Positions 17,532 through 25,699 of a stretch of DNA of 64,000 nt are shown here, in pieces. A program made the translations under genes and the position numbers. Location of the stretch: positions 62,001 through 126,000 of the forward strand of contig NZ_BOOQ01000010.1 of the NCBI RefSeq assembly GCF_016863315.1, given 5' to 3'. Under the pieces are notes generated by a model that had not been told where the DNA came from, made no database searches, and saw only the letters and a list, made by a program, of their open reading frames with translations. Source of the DNA: Planotetraspora silvatica. Lineage in GTDB: Bacteria; Actinomycetota; Actinomycetes; Streptosporangiales; Streptosporangiaceae. Within the stretch, counting starts at the first letter, position 1, and every line of letters begins with the position of its first letter.

Positions 17532-18145
17532 TCCGGGTGCTGATCGCCGACGACCATCCCGTCGTACGGCAGGGCCTGCGCACGTTCCTGGACGTCCAGG
17601 ACGATCTGACCGTGATCGGCGAGGCCGCCGACGGCGAGGAGGCGGTGGCGCTGGCCGAGTCCCTCACGCCCGACGTGCTGCTGCTCGACCTCAGGATGCC
17701 CGTCCTCGACGGGCTCGGGGCGCTCGGCCGGTTGGAGGGCCTCGGTGTGCGGGTGATCGTCCTGACGTCGGTGAGCGACCCCGTCGACGTGGCCCCGGCG
17801 ATGCGGGCGGGCGCCGCGGGCTTCCTCTACAAGGACGTCGACCCGGCCGCGCTGGTCCAGGCCATCAGGGCCGTCCACGGCGGCCAGGTCCTGCTGGCCC
17901 CGGACGCCGCCGTCGCCATGCTGACCGGGCCGGGCCCCGCGCCGGACGCCACGGCCGTCCTGACGGAGCGGGAACTCGAGGTGCTGCGGCTGATCGCGAC
18001 CGGCTGTTCCAACCGGGAGATCGCCCGTGAGCTCCTCGTGGCCGAGAAGACCGTGAAGACCCACGTGTCCAACGTCCTGATGAAGCTCGGTGTCCAGGAC
18101 AGGACCCAGGCCGCCCTCTACGCCGTCAGGCACGGCCTCGCGTGA
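17528..18145 (+). CDS. NarL/FixJ-family response regulator
   Basis: A 205-aa two-domain regulator. The receiver domain has the acidic pocket IADDHP, the phospho-acceptor Asp54 in LLLDLRMP and the conserved Lys in FLYKDVD. The C-terminal LuxR-type HTH reads LTERELEVLRLIATGCSNREIA and KTVKTHVSNVLMKL. It is translationally coupled to the upstream GAF kinase, its cognate partner. Targets are unknown. It converges with the next gene, with 4 nt between stops. Confidence 0.95.
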   Translation: MIRVLIADDHPVVRQGLRTFLDVQDDLTVIGEAADGEEAVALAESLTPDVLLLDLRMPVLDGLGALGRLEGLGVRVIVLTSVSDPVDVAPAMRAGAAGFLYKDVDPAALVQAIRAVHGGQVLLAPDAAVAMLTGPGPAPDATAVLTERELEVLRLIATGCSNREIARELLVAEKTVKTHVSNVLMKLGVQDRTQAALYAVRHGLA

Positions 18146-18149
18146 CCGG

Positions 18150-18881
18150 CTAGATCTGCGGCTGGCCGGACTCGACGATGGCGTGATGGGCGGCCACACG
18201 GGCCCGCCGTACGGCTCTGTCGAGGTCGCGGAGGGCCTCGCCGCGCGTCGCGAGCTGCCCCGACGTGAGGCCGCGCTCGTCGGCCAGGCGCAGGGCGAGG
18301 GCGAGCCGTGCGGCGAGGGCGCCGACGCGGTGCGCCCGGCCGGGATACCCGGGGGCGAGGGCGTCGTCGACCGTGTCGAGCGCGGGGAATCCCTGGGCCG
18401 GCCCCTCGACGCCGAGCAGCGCCTCGGTGGCCGCCCGCATCGCCGCCGACAACACCTGCTCGGCCTCGGCGAGTGAGGGGAGGCTCGGCACGGCGGTCGA
18501 GGCCTCGCACGCGGTCCAGAGGATGCCCTGATAGGACGATCCCCTTCTGTCGTCGGCGGGCACGAGACCGAGGCAGCGCCCCGGCAGGACGGCCACCGCG
18601 GCCTGGCCGGCGTCGATGGCGGCGCCGTTGAACGCGGGGGGTCCTGTCAGCCCGAGGGGATCGCCGGGGATCGGGAGGGCCAGCCGGAACGAGCTGAGCC
18701 CTTCGATCCGCTGGTCCACGAGAAAGGCGCGGAGCGTTGTCTCGCCCGCTTCGGTTGCCACCACTTGGGGGCCCGCCGCCCGCTCGACGCGGTCGACGGC
18801 CTCGTCGAGGCCGACGTGCCCGGCCAGCCAGGCGTTGCCCCACGAGACGAGGGTGGCGGAGATCGGTGAATCGATGCGCAC
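18150..18881 (-). CDS. Conserved actinobacterial hypothetical protein
   Basis: A 243-aa protein, Ala/Leu/Arg-rich, without signal peptide or membrane segment. It looks like a globular cytoplasmic protein with a helical C-terminal third. I do not recognise a domain. GTG 18881 is preferred to GTG 18890 because TATCGT lies exactly 7 nt upstream of it (leaderless pattern). It is divergent from the ABC ATPase gene, with a short intergenic region of about 60 bp. Confidence 0.6.
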   Translation of the reverse strand: MRIDSPISATLVSWGNAWLAGHVGLDEAVDRVERAAGPQVVATEAGETTLRAFLVDQRIEGLSSFRLALPIPGDPLGLTGPPAFNGAAIDAGQAAVAVLPGRCLGLVPADDRRGSSYQGILWTACEASTAVPSLPSLAEAEQVLSAAMRAATEALLGVEGPAQGFPALDTVDDALAPGYPGRAHRVGALAARLALALRLADERGLTSGQLATRGEALRDLDRAVRRARVAAHHAIVESGQPQI

Positions 18882-18944
18882 CCGATCCACGATAAGTGTT
18901 CGGGCCTGTCATAGTTGGTGGAGCATTCACGGGAGGGGGACCAC

Positions 18945-19733
18945 ATGGGCGGTCAGGTGCTTCGGTTTCAAGACGTGGCCGTCCGCAGGGACGGCGCGGC
19001 GCTGCTGCGCGGCATCGACTGGACCGTGCGCGAGGACGAGCGCTGGGTGATCATCGGCCCCAACGGCGCGGGCAAGACCACGCTGCTCCAGGTGGCGGGC
19101 GCGCTGATGTATCCCACCGAGGGCGCGGTGGACGTTCTCGGCGAACGGCTCGGCCAGGTGGACGTCTTCGAACTGCGGACGAGGATCGGCCTGGCCAGCT
19201 CCGCGCTCGCCGAGCGGGTGCCGCCGGACGAGAAGGTCATCGACCTCGTGCTCACGGCCTCCTACGCCATCCTCGGGCGGTGGACGGAGGAGTACGACTC
19301 CCACGACGTGACCCGCGCGGTCGAGCTCATCGACCAGCTCGGTTGCGCCCACCTGATCCGCCGGCGCTTCTCGACCCTCTCCGAGGGGGAACGCAAGCGT
19401 GTCCAGATCGCCAGGGCCCTGATGCCCGACCCCGAGTTACTGCTCCTGGACGAGCCCGCCGCCGGGCTCGACGTGGCCGGCAGGGAGGACCTCGTACGCC
19501 GCCTCGGCACGCTGGCCCAGGACTCCAAGGCCCCCACGATGGTCCTGGTCACCCACCATGTCGAGGAGATCCCCGCCGGGTTCACCCACGCGATGTTGCT
19601 CCGCCACGGCTCCGCGGTCGCCCAGGGCCCGATCGAGTCGGTGATGACCTCCGACAACCTCTCCCACACGTTCGGCGTGCCCCTGGCGCTCGACCGGAGC
19701 GCGACTGGGCGCTGGTACGCCCGGCCGTACTGA
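18945..19733 (+). CDS. Stand-alone ABC transporter ATP-binding protein
   Basis: A 262-aa ATPase with Walker A GPNGAGKTTL, a signature of the form LSEGERKRVQIARAL, Walker B LLLLDEPAAGLD and the switch VTHHVEEI. It is similar to the YlmA/Rv-type solo ATPases (molybdate/iron-type nucleotide-binding subunits). No permease is adjacent, so it may serve a distant permease or a non-transport role. ATG 18945 has a strong GGGAGGGGG upstream. Confidence 0.85.
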   Translation: MGGQVLRFQDVAVRRDGAALLRGIDWTVREDERWVIIGPNGAGKTTLLQVAGALMYPTEGAVDVLGERLGQVDVFELRTRIGLASSALAERVPPDEKVIDLVLTASYAILGRWTEEYDSHDVTRAVELIDQLGCAHLIRRRFSTLSEGERKRVQIARALMPDPELLLLDEPAAGLDVAGREDLVRRLGTLAQDSKAPTMVLVTHHVEEIPAGFTHAMLLRHGSAVAQGPIESVMTSDNLSHTFGVPLALDRSATGRWYARPY

Positions 19734-19791
19734 GATCCCCAACTCTCCGACATCAACGCTTAATCCGCGCGTAAAGCCGAAACGGCATATC

Positions 19792-19817
19792 CTCCAGTCA
19801 GGGTTCACAGACTGGAG
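19792..19817 (+). promoter_or_regulatory. 8-bp inverted repeat covering the band-7 ribosome-binding site
   Basis: CTCCAGTC (19792-19799) and GACTGGAG (19810-19817) are perfectly complementary around a 10-nt loop. The right arm contains GGAG, the likely Shine-Dalgarno of the gene starting at 19824. TATCCT at 19788-19793 could be a -10, in which case the repeat would be an operator rather than an RNA hairpin. Confidence 0.4.
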
Positions 19818-19823
19818 TGTCGG

Positions 19824-20768
19824 ATGGGTCAGCTCATCGCCGCCGTAGTCGTGGTGGCCGTCGTGGGATTCGCCCTGGCCCGGACGATCCGGATCGTTCC
19901 CCAGGCCACCGCCTGCATCGTGGAACGTTTCGGTCGTTACCACCGCACTCTCCACGCCGGTCTCAACATCGTGGTGCCGTTCATCGACCGGATCAAGGTC
20001 GAGGTCGATCTGCGCGAGCAGGTCGTCACGTTCCCGCCCCAGCCGGTGATCACCTCGGACAACCTGGTCGTCTCGATCGACACGGTCATCTACTTCCAGG
20101 TCACCGACCCGAAGGCGGCGACCTACGAGATCGCCAGCTTCATCGTCGCCGTCGAGCAGCTGACCGTGACGACCCTGCGCAACGTGGTCGGCGGCATGGA
20201 CCTGGAGCGCACGCTGACCTCACGCGAGGAGATCAACACCGAGTTGCGGGGAGTGCTGGACGACGCCACCGGCAAATGGGGCATCCGGGTCAACCGCGTG
20301 GAGCTCAAGGCCATCGACCCGCCCGCCTCGATCCAGGACTCGATGGAGAAGCAGATGCGGGCCGACCGCGACAAGCGGGCCGCGATCCTCGCCGCCGAGG
20401 GGCAGAAACAGTCCGCCATCCTCACCGCGCAGGGTCAGCGGGAGTCGGCCGTGCTCAAGGCCAAGGGCGAGGCGGAGGCCGTCGTGCTCCGCGCCCAGGC
20501 CGACGCGGAGGCCCAGGCCATGCGGGCCAAGGGCCAGGCCGACGCCATCTCGATGGTCTTCCGCGCCATCCACGAGGGCAAGCCCGATCAGCGGTTGCTG
20601 GCCTACCAGTACCTTCAGACGCTTCCCGAGATCGCCAAGGGCGACGCCAACAAGGTCTGGATCGTCCCCTCGGAGATGAACAAGGTCCTCGAGAACCTCG
20701 GCGGCCTGTTCTCCGCGCCGAAGGAGCAGTCGCACACCGACCAGAACGGTTCGACCCCCACCCCCTGA
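19824..20768 (+). CDS. SPFH/band-7 (stomatin/prohibitin-like) membrane protein
   Basis: A 314-aa protein with one N-terminal membrane helix (LIAAVVVVAVVGFALA) and a complete SPFH domain starting at IVPQATACIVERFGRYHRTL. An Ala/Glu/Gln-rich coiled-coil with QSAILTAQGQRES-type repeats follows, then a short polar tail. Such proteins form oligomeric membrane microdomain scaffolds and often influence membrane protease activity. The usual NfeD partner is not adjacent. An inverted repeat covers its ribosome-binding site. Confidence 0.92.
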   Translation: MGQLIAAVVVVAVVGFALARTIRIVPQATACIVERFGRYHRTLHAGLNIVVPFIDRIKVEVDLREQVVTFPPQPVITSDNLVVSIDTVIYFQVTDPKAATYEIASFIVAVEQLTVTTLRNVVGGMDLERTLTSREEINTELRGVLDDATGKWGIRVNRVELKAIDPPASIQDSMEKQMRADRDKRAAILAAEGQKQSAILTAQGQRESAVLKAKGEAEAVVLRAQADAEAQAMRAKGQADAISMVFRAIHEGKPDQRLLAYQYLQTLPEIAKGDANKVWIVPSEMNKVLENLGGLFSAPKEQSHTDQNGSTPTP

Positions 20769-20848
20769 ACGGTGATCAGGGGGCGCTCGCGGTCCCGTAC
20801 GGCCCGCCGCCTACGATCAGGCGTTAGCCGTACGAGGGAGTAGCACTT

Positions 20849-21595
20849 TTGACGCCGTTGGACGCCGCCGCCGTGTTCGCGGCCGGCATTGGAGCCGGTG
20901 CGATCAACGCAGTGGTGGGGTCGGGGTCACTCATCACCTTTCCGACACTGCTGGCCGTGGGGATCCCGCCCATCGTGGCCAACGTGTCCAACAACATCGG
21001 GCTGGTCCCCGGCGGCATCACCGGCGTGCTGGGCTACCGCGCCGAGTTGAGCGGCCAGCGGGGCCGGCTGCTCCGGCTCGCGATCGCCTCCGTGCTGGGC
21101 TCGCTGGCCGGCGGAATCCTGCTCCTCACGTTGCCGGAGGGCGCCTTCCCGGTGATCGTGACCGTACTCATCGCGGTGGCCTGCGTGCTGGTGCTCCTCC
21201 AGCCGAAGCTGAGCCGGTGGCTGACCGGCCGGCGGGCGCATCCCCACGGCGGGCCCTGGTTGTGGCTGGGCGTCCTGCTGGCGGGCGTCTACGGGGGCTA
21301 TTTCGGGGCGGCCCAGGGGATTGTGCTGATCGGCCTGCTCGGGGTGTTCCTCGACGAGCACCTGCAACGGATCAACGCCGCCAAGAATCTGTTGTCCCTG
21401 CTGGTCAACAGCACGGCCGCGGTGCTGTTCATTCTGGTGGCGGACGTGGACTGGATCGTCGTACTGCTGGTGGCGGTCGGCTCGGCCGTGGGCGGGTTCT
21501 TCGGCGCCCGCGTGGGCCGCAGGCTTCCCCCGGCCCTTCTCCGCGGTTTCATCGTCTGTGTCGGAGTCGCGGCGATAGTGAAGCTGGTGTCGTAA
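20849..21595 (+). CDS. TauE/SafE-family sulfite/anion exporter permease
   Basis: A 248-aa integral membrane protein with about eight hydrophobic segments. The family hallmarks are AINAVVGSGSLITFPTLL at the N-terminus, NVSNNIGLVPG, and the internal second half GGYFGAAQGIVLIGLLG. It is presumed to move sulfur-containing anions or related organic anions. The start is TTG 20849, preceded by GGGAG. The small gene at 21602 follows after 6 nt and probably shares its transcript. Confidence 0.88.
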   Translation: MTPLDAAAVFAAGIGAGAINAVVGSGSLITFPTLLAVGIPPIVANVSNNIGLVPGGITGVLGYRAELSGQRGRLLRLAIASVLGSLAGGILLLTLPEGAFPVIVTVLIAVACVLVLLQPKLSRWLTGRRAHPHGGPWLWLGVLLAGVYGGYFGAAQGIVLIGLLGVFLDEHLQRINAAKNLLSLLVNSTAAVLFILVADVDWIVVLLVAVGSAVGGFFGARVGRRLPPALLRGFIVCVGVAAIVKLVS

Positions 21596-21601
21596 AAGGG
21601 T

Positions 21602-21847
21602 ATGTACGCCCTTATGAAGGGCGACTGGGTGGAGATCGTCATTGATGCGGGGGGAACTCCGCGTACCTACGAGGTGATCGCGACGAGGGCGGGCCGTCGC
21701 GTCGAGATCAGCACGGGCCGGGGCATCGTCGAGGTCAGCGAGGTGACCAGGACGGGCACGCAGGTACGCACGGCCCGGTTCATGTCCTCGAGGATCCTCG
21801 CCCTGGTCGAGCACCCCGCGGACGGTCCGAAACCCGACGAACTCTGA
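21602..21847 (+). CDS. Small conserved hypothetical protein (81 aa)
   Basis: An 81-aa protein with a compact beta-rich pattern (GDWVEIVIDAGGTPRTYEVIATRAGRRVEIS). It has no signal or membrane segment. It may start at ATG 21602 (AAAGGG upstream) or ATG 21614. It probably forms a unit with the TauE permease 6 nt upstream. I do not recognise a named domain. Confidence 0.55.
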   Translation: MYALMKGDWVEIVIDAGGTPRTYEVIATRAGRRVEISTGRGIVEVSEVTRTGTQVRTARFMSSRILALVEHPADGPKPDEL

Positions 21848-21872
21848 GCACCGGGTCGCGGCGCGGGTGCGT

Positions 21873-22787
21873 TCAGTCGGCGGGACGGACCTGAACGACG
21901 CCGTCCTGCCGTAACCGCGTCCTGAACGCGGGCTGCTTCGCGGTCGCCGGGCCGTGCACGACCGAGCCGTCCGAGATGCGGAAGACGCTGCTGTGCCAGG
22001 GGCACACGATGCAGGGGTCGCCGTCCTCGACGGTGACGCGCCCCTGGTGGAGCGGCCCCGCGAGGTGGGAGCAGCCGTCCGCGAGCACGCTCACGCCGTC
22101 GCCCAGGCGGAGCACGAACAACTCGATGTAGCCGAGGCGCCTTCTGACCGGACGCCCGTTGGGCAGGTCCTTGAGCGAACAGAGATCGTGCCAGCCGAGC
22201 GGCACCAGGTGGCTGACCGACTCGGCGTGGTTCGCCCCTGCGGCCTGGCGGTAGGCCATGTGACCGCCGAGATAGGCGCCCACGGAGACGGCGCCGAGGC
22301 CGGTGAACGCCAGCGCCCGGCCGGTCCGCTCGCGGCCCGCCATCCGCATCAGCAGCGAGCCGGTGTACAGACCGGTGGCGGTGACATTCATGATCGCGTG
22401 AACGAAGCCCACCCGTTGCTGTTCCCGGTGCAACGTCGACCAGTCGGCCAGGCCGGCGGTCGCCGTGGGCAGGGCCATGCCGACGCCGGTCGCGATCAGG
22501 GTCCGCGACGCCCGCGGGTCCGACCTGGTGACGTCGAGAACCGCCGACGCGATCCAGCATCCCGCGCTCACCATCGCCATCGCGGGATGCAGCGGGTGTC
22601 CCAGGGGAACCCCGTGCAGGACGTCCCTGAGCCTGCTCGGGCCCAGTCTGCGGCGTATGGCCTTGGACAGCGCGTTGACCGGCCGATCCATGGCGGTCGT
22701 CCGTTCCAGCCCGTCGAGGAGGTTCGGCGATGGGACAATTCGTGGCAGCCGGCCCGTCCGTCGCGGCCTTGTCGTCTTCTCCATCAT
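21873..22787 (-). CDS. DUF2231 membrane protein fused to a Rieske [2Fe-2S] domain
   Basis: A protein of about 304 aa. The N-terminal half (residues 35-165) is a DUF2231 region with several hydrophobic helices (PLGHPLHPAM, GLADW). The C-terminal half is a Rieske domain: the ligands are CSH and CPWH in CSHLAGPLHQGR and CIVCPWHSSVFRI, so both Cys and both His are present. It is a putative membrane-bound electron-transfer protein with unknown partner. Two adjacent ATGs (22787, 22784) follow AAGGGGG; either may be used. Confidence 0.85.
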   Translation of the reverse strand: MMEKTTRPRRTGRLPRIVPSPNLLDGLERTTAMDRPVNALSKAIRRRLGPSRLRDVLHGVPLGHPLHPAMAMVSAGCWIASAVLDVTRSDPRASRTLIATGVGMALPTATAGLADWSTLHREQQRVGFVHAIMNVTATGLYTGSLLMRMAGRERTGRALAFTGLGAVSVGAYLGGHMAYRQAAGANHAESVSHLVPLGWHDLCSLKDLPNGRPVRRRLGYIELFVLRLGDGVSVLADGCSHLAGPLHQGRVTVEDGDPCIVCPWHSSVFRISDGSVVHGPATAKQPAFRTRLRQDGVVQVRPAD

Positions 22788-22925
22788 TCGCCCCCTTAAC
22801 ACGGAGCACGTACCCGCCCGCCACGGCCATGAACATGGGGCGGCACGCCGGAACGGACCCTCAGCAGGGCCTCAGTGGGGCCGCGACGGGGTCGTTCGTG
22901 GGGTATTCGTGAGGGTGGCGGAGTC

Positions 22926-23525
22926 TCAGGGGGCGAGGTGGCCGTTGGCCACCGACGACTCGATCAGCCGGGCCGCGAACTCACCCAGAGCCGGCGAACC
23001 CTCCGTGATGATCTGCACCTTCTCCAGCACCTGGCGGGCGGTCACCTTGTTCAGAGCCCAGGACCCGCCCTCGTTGTGGTGATTGGCCAGGATGGGCGCG
23101 AGCCGGTCGAGCGCCTTGGCGAAGCGCGCCTCACTTGTGCGGCGCTCCTCGAACTCGTCCCAGAGGGCCCGCATCCGCCTGCACTGGTCCTCGGGGAGCA
23201 TTCCGAAGATCCGGTCGGCCGCCGCCTGCTCCAGTGCGGCCTGGCCTTCGACCGCCACGGTGTCGTAAATGTAGGTGTCCCCCGCGTCGATCTCCACGAT
23301 GTCGTGCACCAGCAACATGGCGACGACCTTGTCGAGATCGGTTCCCGGCGGGGCGTGCTCGGCCATGACCATGGCCATCATGCCGAGATGCCAGGAATGC
23401 TCGGCGTCGTTCTCCCGCCGTGAGCCGTCGATCAGCGTGTTCCGGCGGATGATGCGCTTGAGCTTGTCGATCTCCATGGCGAAGGTGATCTGGGCGTCCA
23501 GCCGTTCCTGGAGAGCGATCGTCAC
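22926..23525 (-). CDS. HD-domain phosphohydrolase (YfbR/HDDC2 family)
   Basis: A 199-aa HD protein. Metal ligands are visible in DAEHSWH (first His pair), LLVHDIVEIDAGD (HD plus Asp) and a later Asp in ALDRLAPI. The family includes 5'-deoxynucleotidases acting on dNMPs, so a nucleotide-pool role is likely. GTG 23525 has TAGGCT exactly 7 nt upstream, a leaderless pattern. Confidence 0.85.
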   Translation of the reverse strand: MTIALQERLDAQITFAMEIDKLKRIIRRNTLIDGSRRENDAEHSWHLGMMAMVMAEHAPPGTDLDKVVAMLLVHDIVEIDAGDTYIYDTVAVEGQAALEQAAADRIFGMLPEDQCRRMRALWDEFEERRTSEARFAKALDRLAPILANHHNEGGSWALNKVTARQVLEKVQIITEGSPALGEFAARLIESSVANGHLAP

Positions 23526-23707
23526 TCTCGAAAGCCTAACGCCCTGTGATCACCGCTCGCCCGCTTCTCCGGCGATTGCTCGTATCGGGGACGGCTCAGG
23601 GAGCGACGATCACGACCGGACGGCGTTTCCGGAAAGGGGATCCACGACCGTCTCGTCCATGAGGGTGTCGGCGCCGACCCCGGCGTTCCCGGCCGTGACG
23701 GGCTGGA

Positions 23708-23745
23708 GGGAAGCCCTAGAACCGAATGAAATTCTAGGGCTTCCC
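23708..23745 (-). terminator. Perfect 14-bp inverted repeat
   Basis: GGGAAGCCCTAGAA (23708-23721) and TTCTAGGGCTTCCC (23732-23745) pair perfectly around a 10-nt loop. It lies about 70 nt beyond the stop of the minus-strand gene at 23814, so it likely ends that transcript. The 23526-23813 region otherwise shows no gene. Confidence 0.6.
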
Positions 23746-23813
23746 CGCGCCCTGACGCCCCCGCGGTGCGTCTGGGCGCGTCCGTGGGGCCCGCGGGCGC
23801 GGGCACGCCCCCG

Positions 23814-24020
23814 TCACGCGGTGAAGGCGCGGCCGACTTCCTCGAGTTCGCGCACGAGATCGAACCGCGGATCGCGGTAGTGCCGGGCGCCGAAGCCGGT
23901 CCGGTTGACCGTCCAGCGAAGTTCGTACGCCCAGTCGTCCTGGTCGGCGCAGAGCGCTCGATCCGCCATGTTCATGTGGGTCTTGATTAGTAATAACCAA
24001 TTGGTACCGTGGGGATGCAT
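23814..24020 (-). CDS. Small hypothetical protein (68 aa) in the XRE/DUF397 locus
   Basis: A 68-aa frame starting at ATG 24020 with a strong AAGGAG Shine-Dalgarno at good spacing. It is a charged, aromatic-rich, probably cytoplasmic protein (DQDDWAYELRWTVNRTGFG, RHYRDPRFDLVRELEE). No domain is recognised. It is divergent from the XRE regulator and may belong to its regulon. The frame stays open upstream, but that part is not supported as coding. Its leader contains two mutually exclusive hairpins (24100-24125). Confidence 0.55.
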   Translation of the reverse strand: MHPHGTNWLLLIKTHMNMADRALCADQDDWAYELRWTVNRTGFGARHYRDPRFDLVRELEEVGRAFTA

Positions 24021-24099
24021 GGAGACTCCTTTTCGGGTGGCTTCGAGATGGAGTTCTCGTTTCTGCTCGCCGGGTCGGCAGGTGGCAGCCTTTCGGCCC

Positions 24100-24125
24100 G
24101 GCTTTAACAAAGCCCGCGAACGGGC
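24100..24125 (-). promoter_or_regulatory. Overlapping alternative hairpins in the leader of the 68-aa gene
   Basis: On the minus strand GCCCG-TTCG-CGGGC (24125-24112) is followed by TTTGTT, a small terminator-like structure. GGCTTT-GTT-AAAGCC (24114-24100) overlaps its right arm, so the two stems exclude each other. This geometry resembles an attenuator, 80-105 nt before the 68-aa gene. Confidence 0.3.
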
Positions 24126-24414
24126 ATGTCGCGATGCGAGCGACCTGGTCGCCGTCGCTAGGCACGTGATGATTCCCGGTGGCCGGACGCCTCCCCGTCG
24201 TCGCGATATCCGCGAAGGGCGACACCGTCGTCGGATACGGGTGTTGCCCATGTGAAGGAAGCGGTCCGCCGAGCCGTTCGCCGCATTTTCATCGGCGCCT
24301 CCCCGAAATTCCGGGAACCCCTCCCGCATCGATCGTGACCCAGGAGGGATATCGCTGCAATACTTGGCGAAAGGAAACTTGCAAGGATCTTTTAGGCGTG
24401 CGGTGCATGTGTCG

Positions 24415-24427
24415 GTGCAATTTGCAC
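24415..24427. promoter_or_regulatory. Palindrome GTGCAA-T-TTGCAC next to a -10
   Basis: A perfect 6+1+6 palindrome directly precedes TATGCT (24428-24433), a plausible -10 for the XRE gene. It would be an operator for autoregulation by the XRE protein. Confidence 0.35.
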
Positions 24428-24491
24428 TATGCTCCGCGAAGCGGCCCGACGAAGGCGCGCGCCCGCTTGGCGTGACCAAGGAGGTCGGCGG

Positions 24492-25349
24492 GTGCCGGAT
24501 CATGGCAGTCCCACCGTTCGCCGGCGAAGGCTCGGTCAGGAGCTTCGCCGGCTGAGAGAGCGCGCCGAGTTCACCGGCGACCAGGTCGCCGCGCAGCTGG
24601 GCTGGTCGGCGGCGAAGGTGAGCCGGATCGAGACGGCCAGAACCTCGCCGCGCGAGGGCGACATCGAGGCCCTGCTATCGATCTACGTGGTAGATTCGCG
24701 CCAGCGCCATGAGCTGCTTGCCCTGCACCGGGATGCGACCCGAAAGGGCTGGTGGGAGGAGTATCGGGACTCTCTGCCGAAGGAATACACCACTTTCCTG
24801 GGGCTGGAGGCCGAAGCCACGGCGGCACGAGACTGGGAACCCCAGGTGGTGCCGGGCCTGTTCCAGACGGAGACATACGTCCGAGCCATGATGGAAAGCG
24901 GACAGCGGAGCACTCTCGAAGCGCCAGGTGGGGTCCGGAGCCGGATCGAGGTCCGGATGGCCAGGCAAGAGTCCGTCCTTCGCACCCAGAGTCCGGTGAA
25001 CCTCTCCGTCGTGATCGAGGAGTCCGTGCTGCTGCGTCGTTTCGGGGACGACGAAGTGATGAGCGAGCAACTCGGACGGCTGATCGAAGTCTCGGAACTC
25101 CCCAACGTCCAGTTGAGGATCCTCCCTCTGGATGCCGAGCATCCGATCAACACGGGAGCCTTCAGTCATCTCAAGGTGCCCGAATTCCATGACGTGGTGT
25201 ATCTGGAGGCGCTCCTCGGCGGACGCCTGGTCGAGGACGAGGCCGTCGTGTACCGCTACGAGGTCGCTTTCGATTACCTGGAAAGCAAGGCATTGGACGT
25301 CGAGGCTTCTCGGAAATGCGTAGAAAAACGTCTTAGCCACTGGCGATGA
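24492..25349 (+). CDS. XRE-family regulator with DUF5753 (WhiJ-like)
   Basis: A 285-aa protein. The N-terminal HTH_31/XRE domain reads LGQELRRLRERAEFTGDQVAAQ and WSAAKVSRIE (residues 10-65). A DUF5753 domain follows (GLEAEATAARDWEPQVVPGLFQTE to the C-terminus). Such WhiJ-like regulators are typically paired with a DUF397 protein, as here 62 nt downstream, and influence sporulation and secondary metabolism in Streptomyces. GTG 24492 has AAGGAGG upstream; the longer frame to 24429 lacks a ribosome-binding site. Confidence 0.9.
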   Translation: MPDHGSPTVRRRRLGQELRRLRERAEFTGDQVAAQLGWSAAKVSRIETARTSPREGDIEALLSIYVVDSRQRHELLALHRDATRKGWWEEYRDSLPKEYTTFLGLEAEATAARDWEPQVVPGLFQTETYVRAMMESGQRSTLEAPGGVRSRIEVRMARQESVLRTQSPVNLSVVIEESVLLRRFGDDEVMSEQLGRLIEVSELPNVQLRILPLDAEHPINTGAFSHLKVPEFHDVVYLEALLGGRLVEDEAVVYRYEVAFDYLESKALDVEASRKCVEKRLSHWR

Positions 25350-25410
25350 GCCATCCTGAGCCGCCTCGGAAGCCCCGACGAGGGATCACCCCGGGGGGAG
25401 AGACCAATAA

Positions 25411-25617
25411 ATGAACTCTACGGATCTGCCGGGCGCTGCCTGGTGGAAGAGCACTCGCAGTGCCAACAACTGCGCCTGCGTTGAAATAGCCGTTTTGTCG
25501 GACGGCCAGGTCGGCGTTCGTGACAGTAAGAACCAGGAGGGTCCCGTCCTCGTTTTCACCCCGGTGGAATGGGACGCCTTCATCGGTGGAGTCAAGGACG
25601 GCGAGTTCGACATCTAG
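25411..25617 (+). CDS. DUF397 protein, partner of the XRE regulator
   Basis: A 68-aa DUF397 protein with the signature AAWWKSTRSANNCACVEIA, followed by VGVRDSKN and the FTPVEWDAFIGGVKDGEF end. These small proteins are encoded beside XRE/DUF5753 regulators and are thought to bind and modulate them. ATG 25411 has GGGGGAG upstream. The stop codon lies inside a short 13-bp tandem repeat. Confidence 0.9.
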   Translation: MNSTDLPGAAWWKSTRSANNCACVEIAVLSDGQVGVRDSKNQEGPVLVFTPVEWDAFIGGVKDGEFDI

Positions 25618-25646
25618 GTTCGGCATCTAGGTTCGGCATCTAGGTG
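25606..25646 (+). repeat. 13-bp tandem repeat across the DUF397 stop codon
   Basis: The unit CATCTAGGTTCGG occurs at 25611-25623 and 25624-25636, followed by a partial third copy (CATCTAGGT). The first TAG is the DUF397 stop, and each further copy carries another TAG. It probably arose by replication slippage. Confidence 0.8.
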
Positions 25647-25699
25647 AGCCGCCGCTCGACGTCCTGAGAATGCGGCGGATCACCACGCGTGCGACACGC

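Larger units (their letters stand above)
24021..24491. other. 471-bp divergent intergenic region upstream of the XRE gene
   Basis: No gene is supported here. The stretch 24340-24430 is clearly less GC-rich than its surroundings, fitting a promoter region or transferred DNA. It includes the overlapping hairpins at 24100-24125 and the palindrome at 24415-24427. Confidence 0.4.

Noticed and set aside
23547-23620. Possible further copy of the 53-bp repeat (TGATCA at 23547, GATCACGACCGG at 23608)
   Set aside because: The spacing is 60 rather than 53 bp and similarity ends after 12 bases, so chance is likely. A genome-wide motif search would decide.
24021-24503. Upstream extension of the 68-aa gene to 229 aa
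   Set aside because: ATG 24020 has an excellent AAGGAG, while the upstream part is non-conserved in character and overlaps the XRE promoter region.
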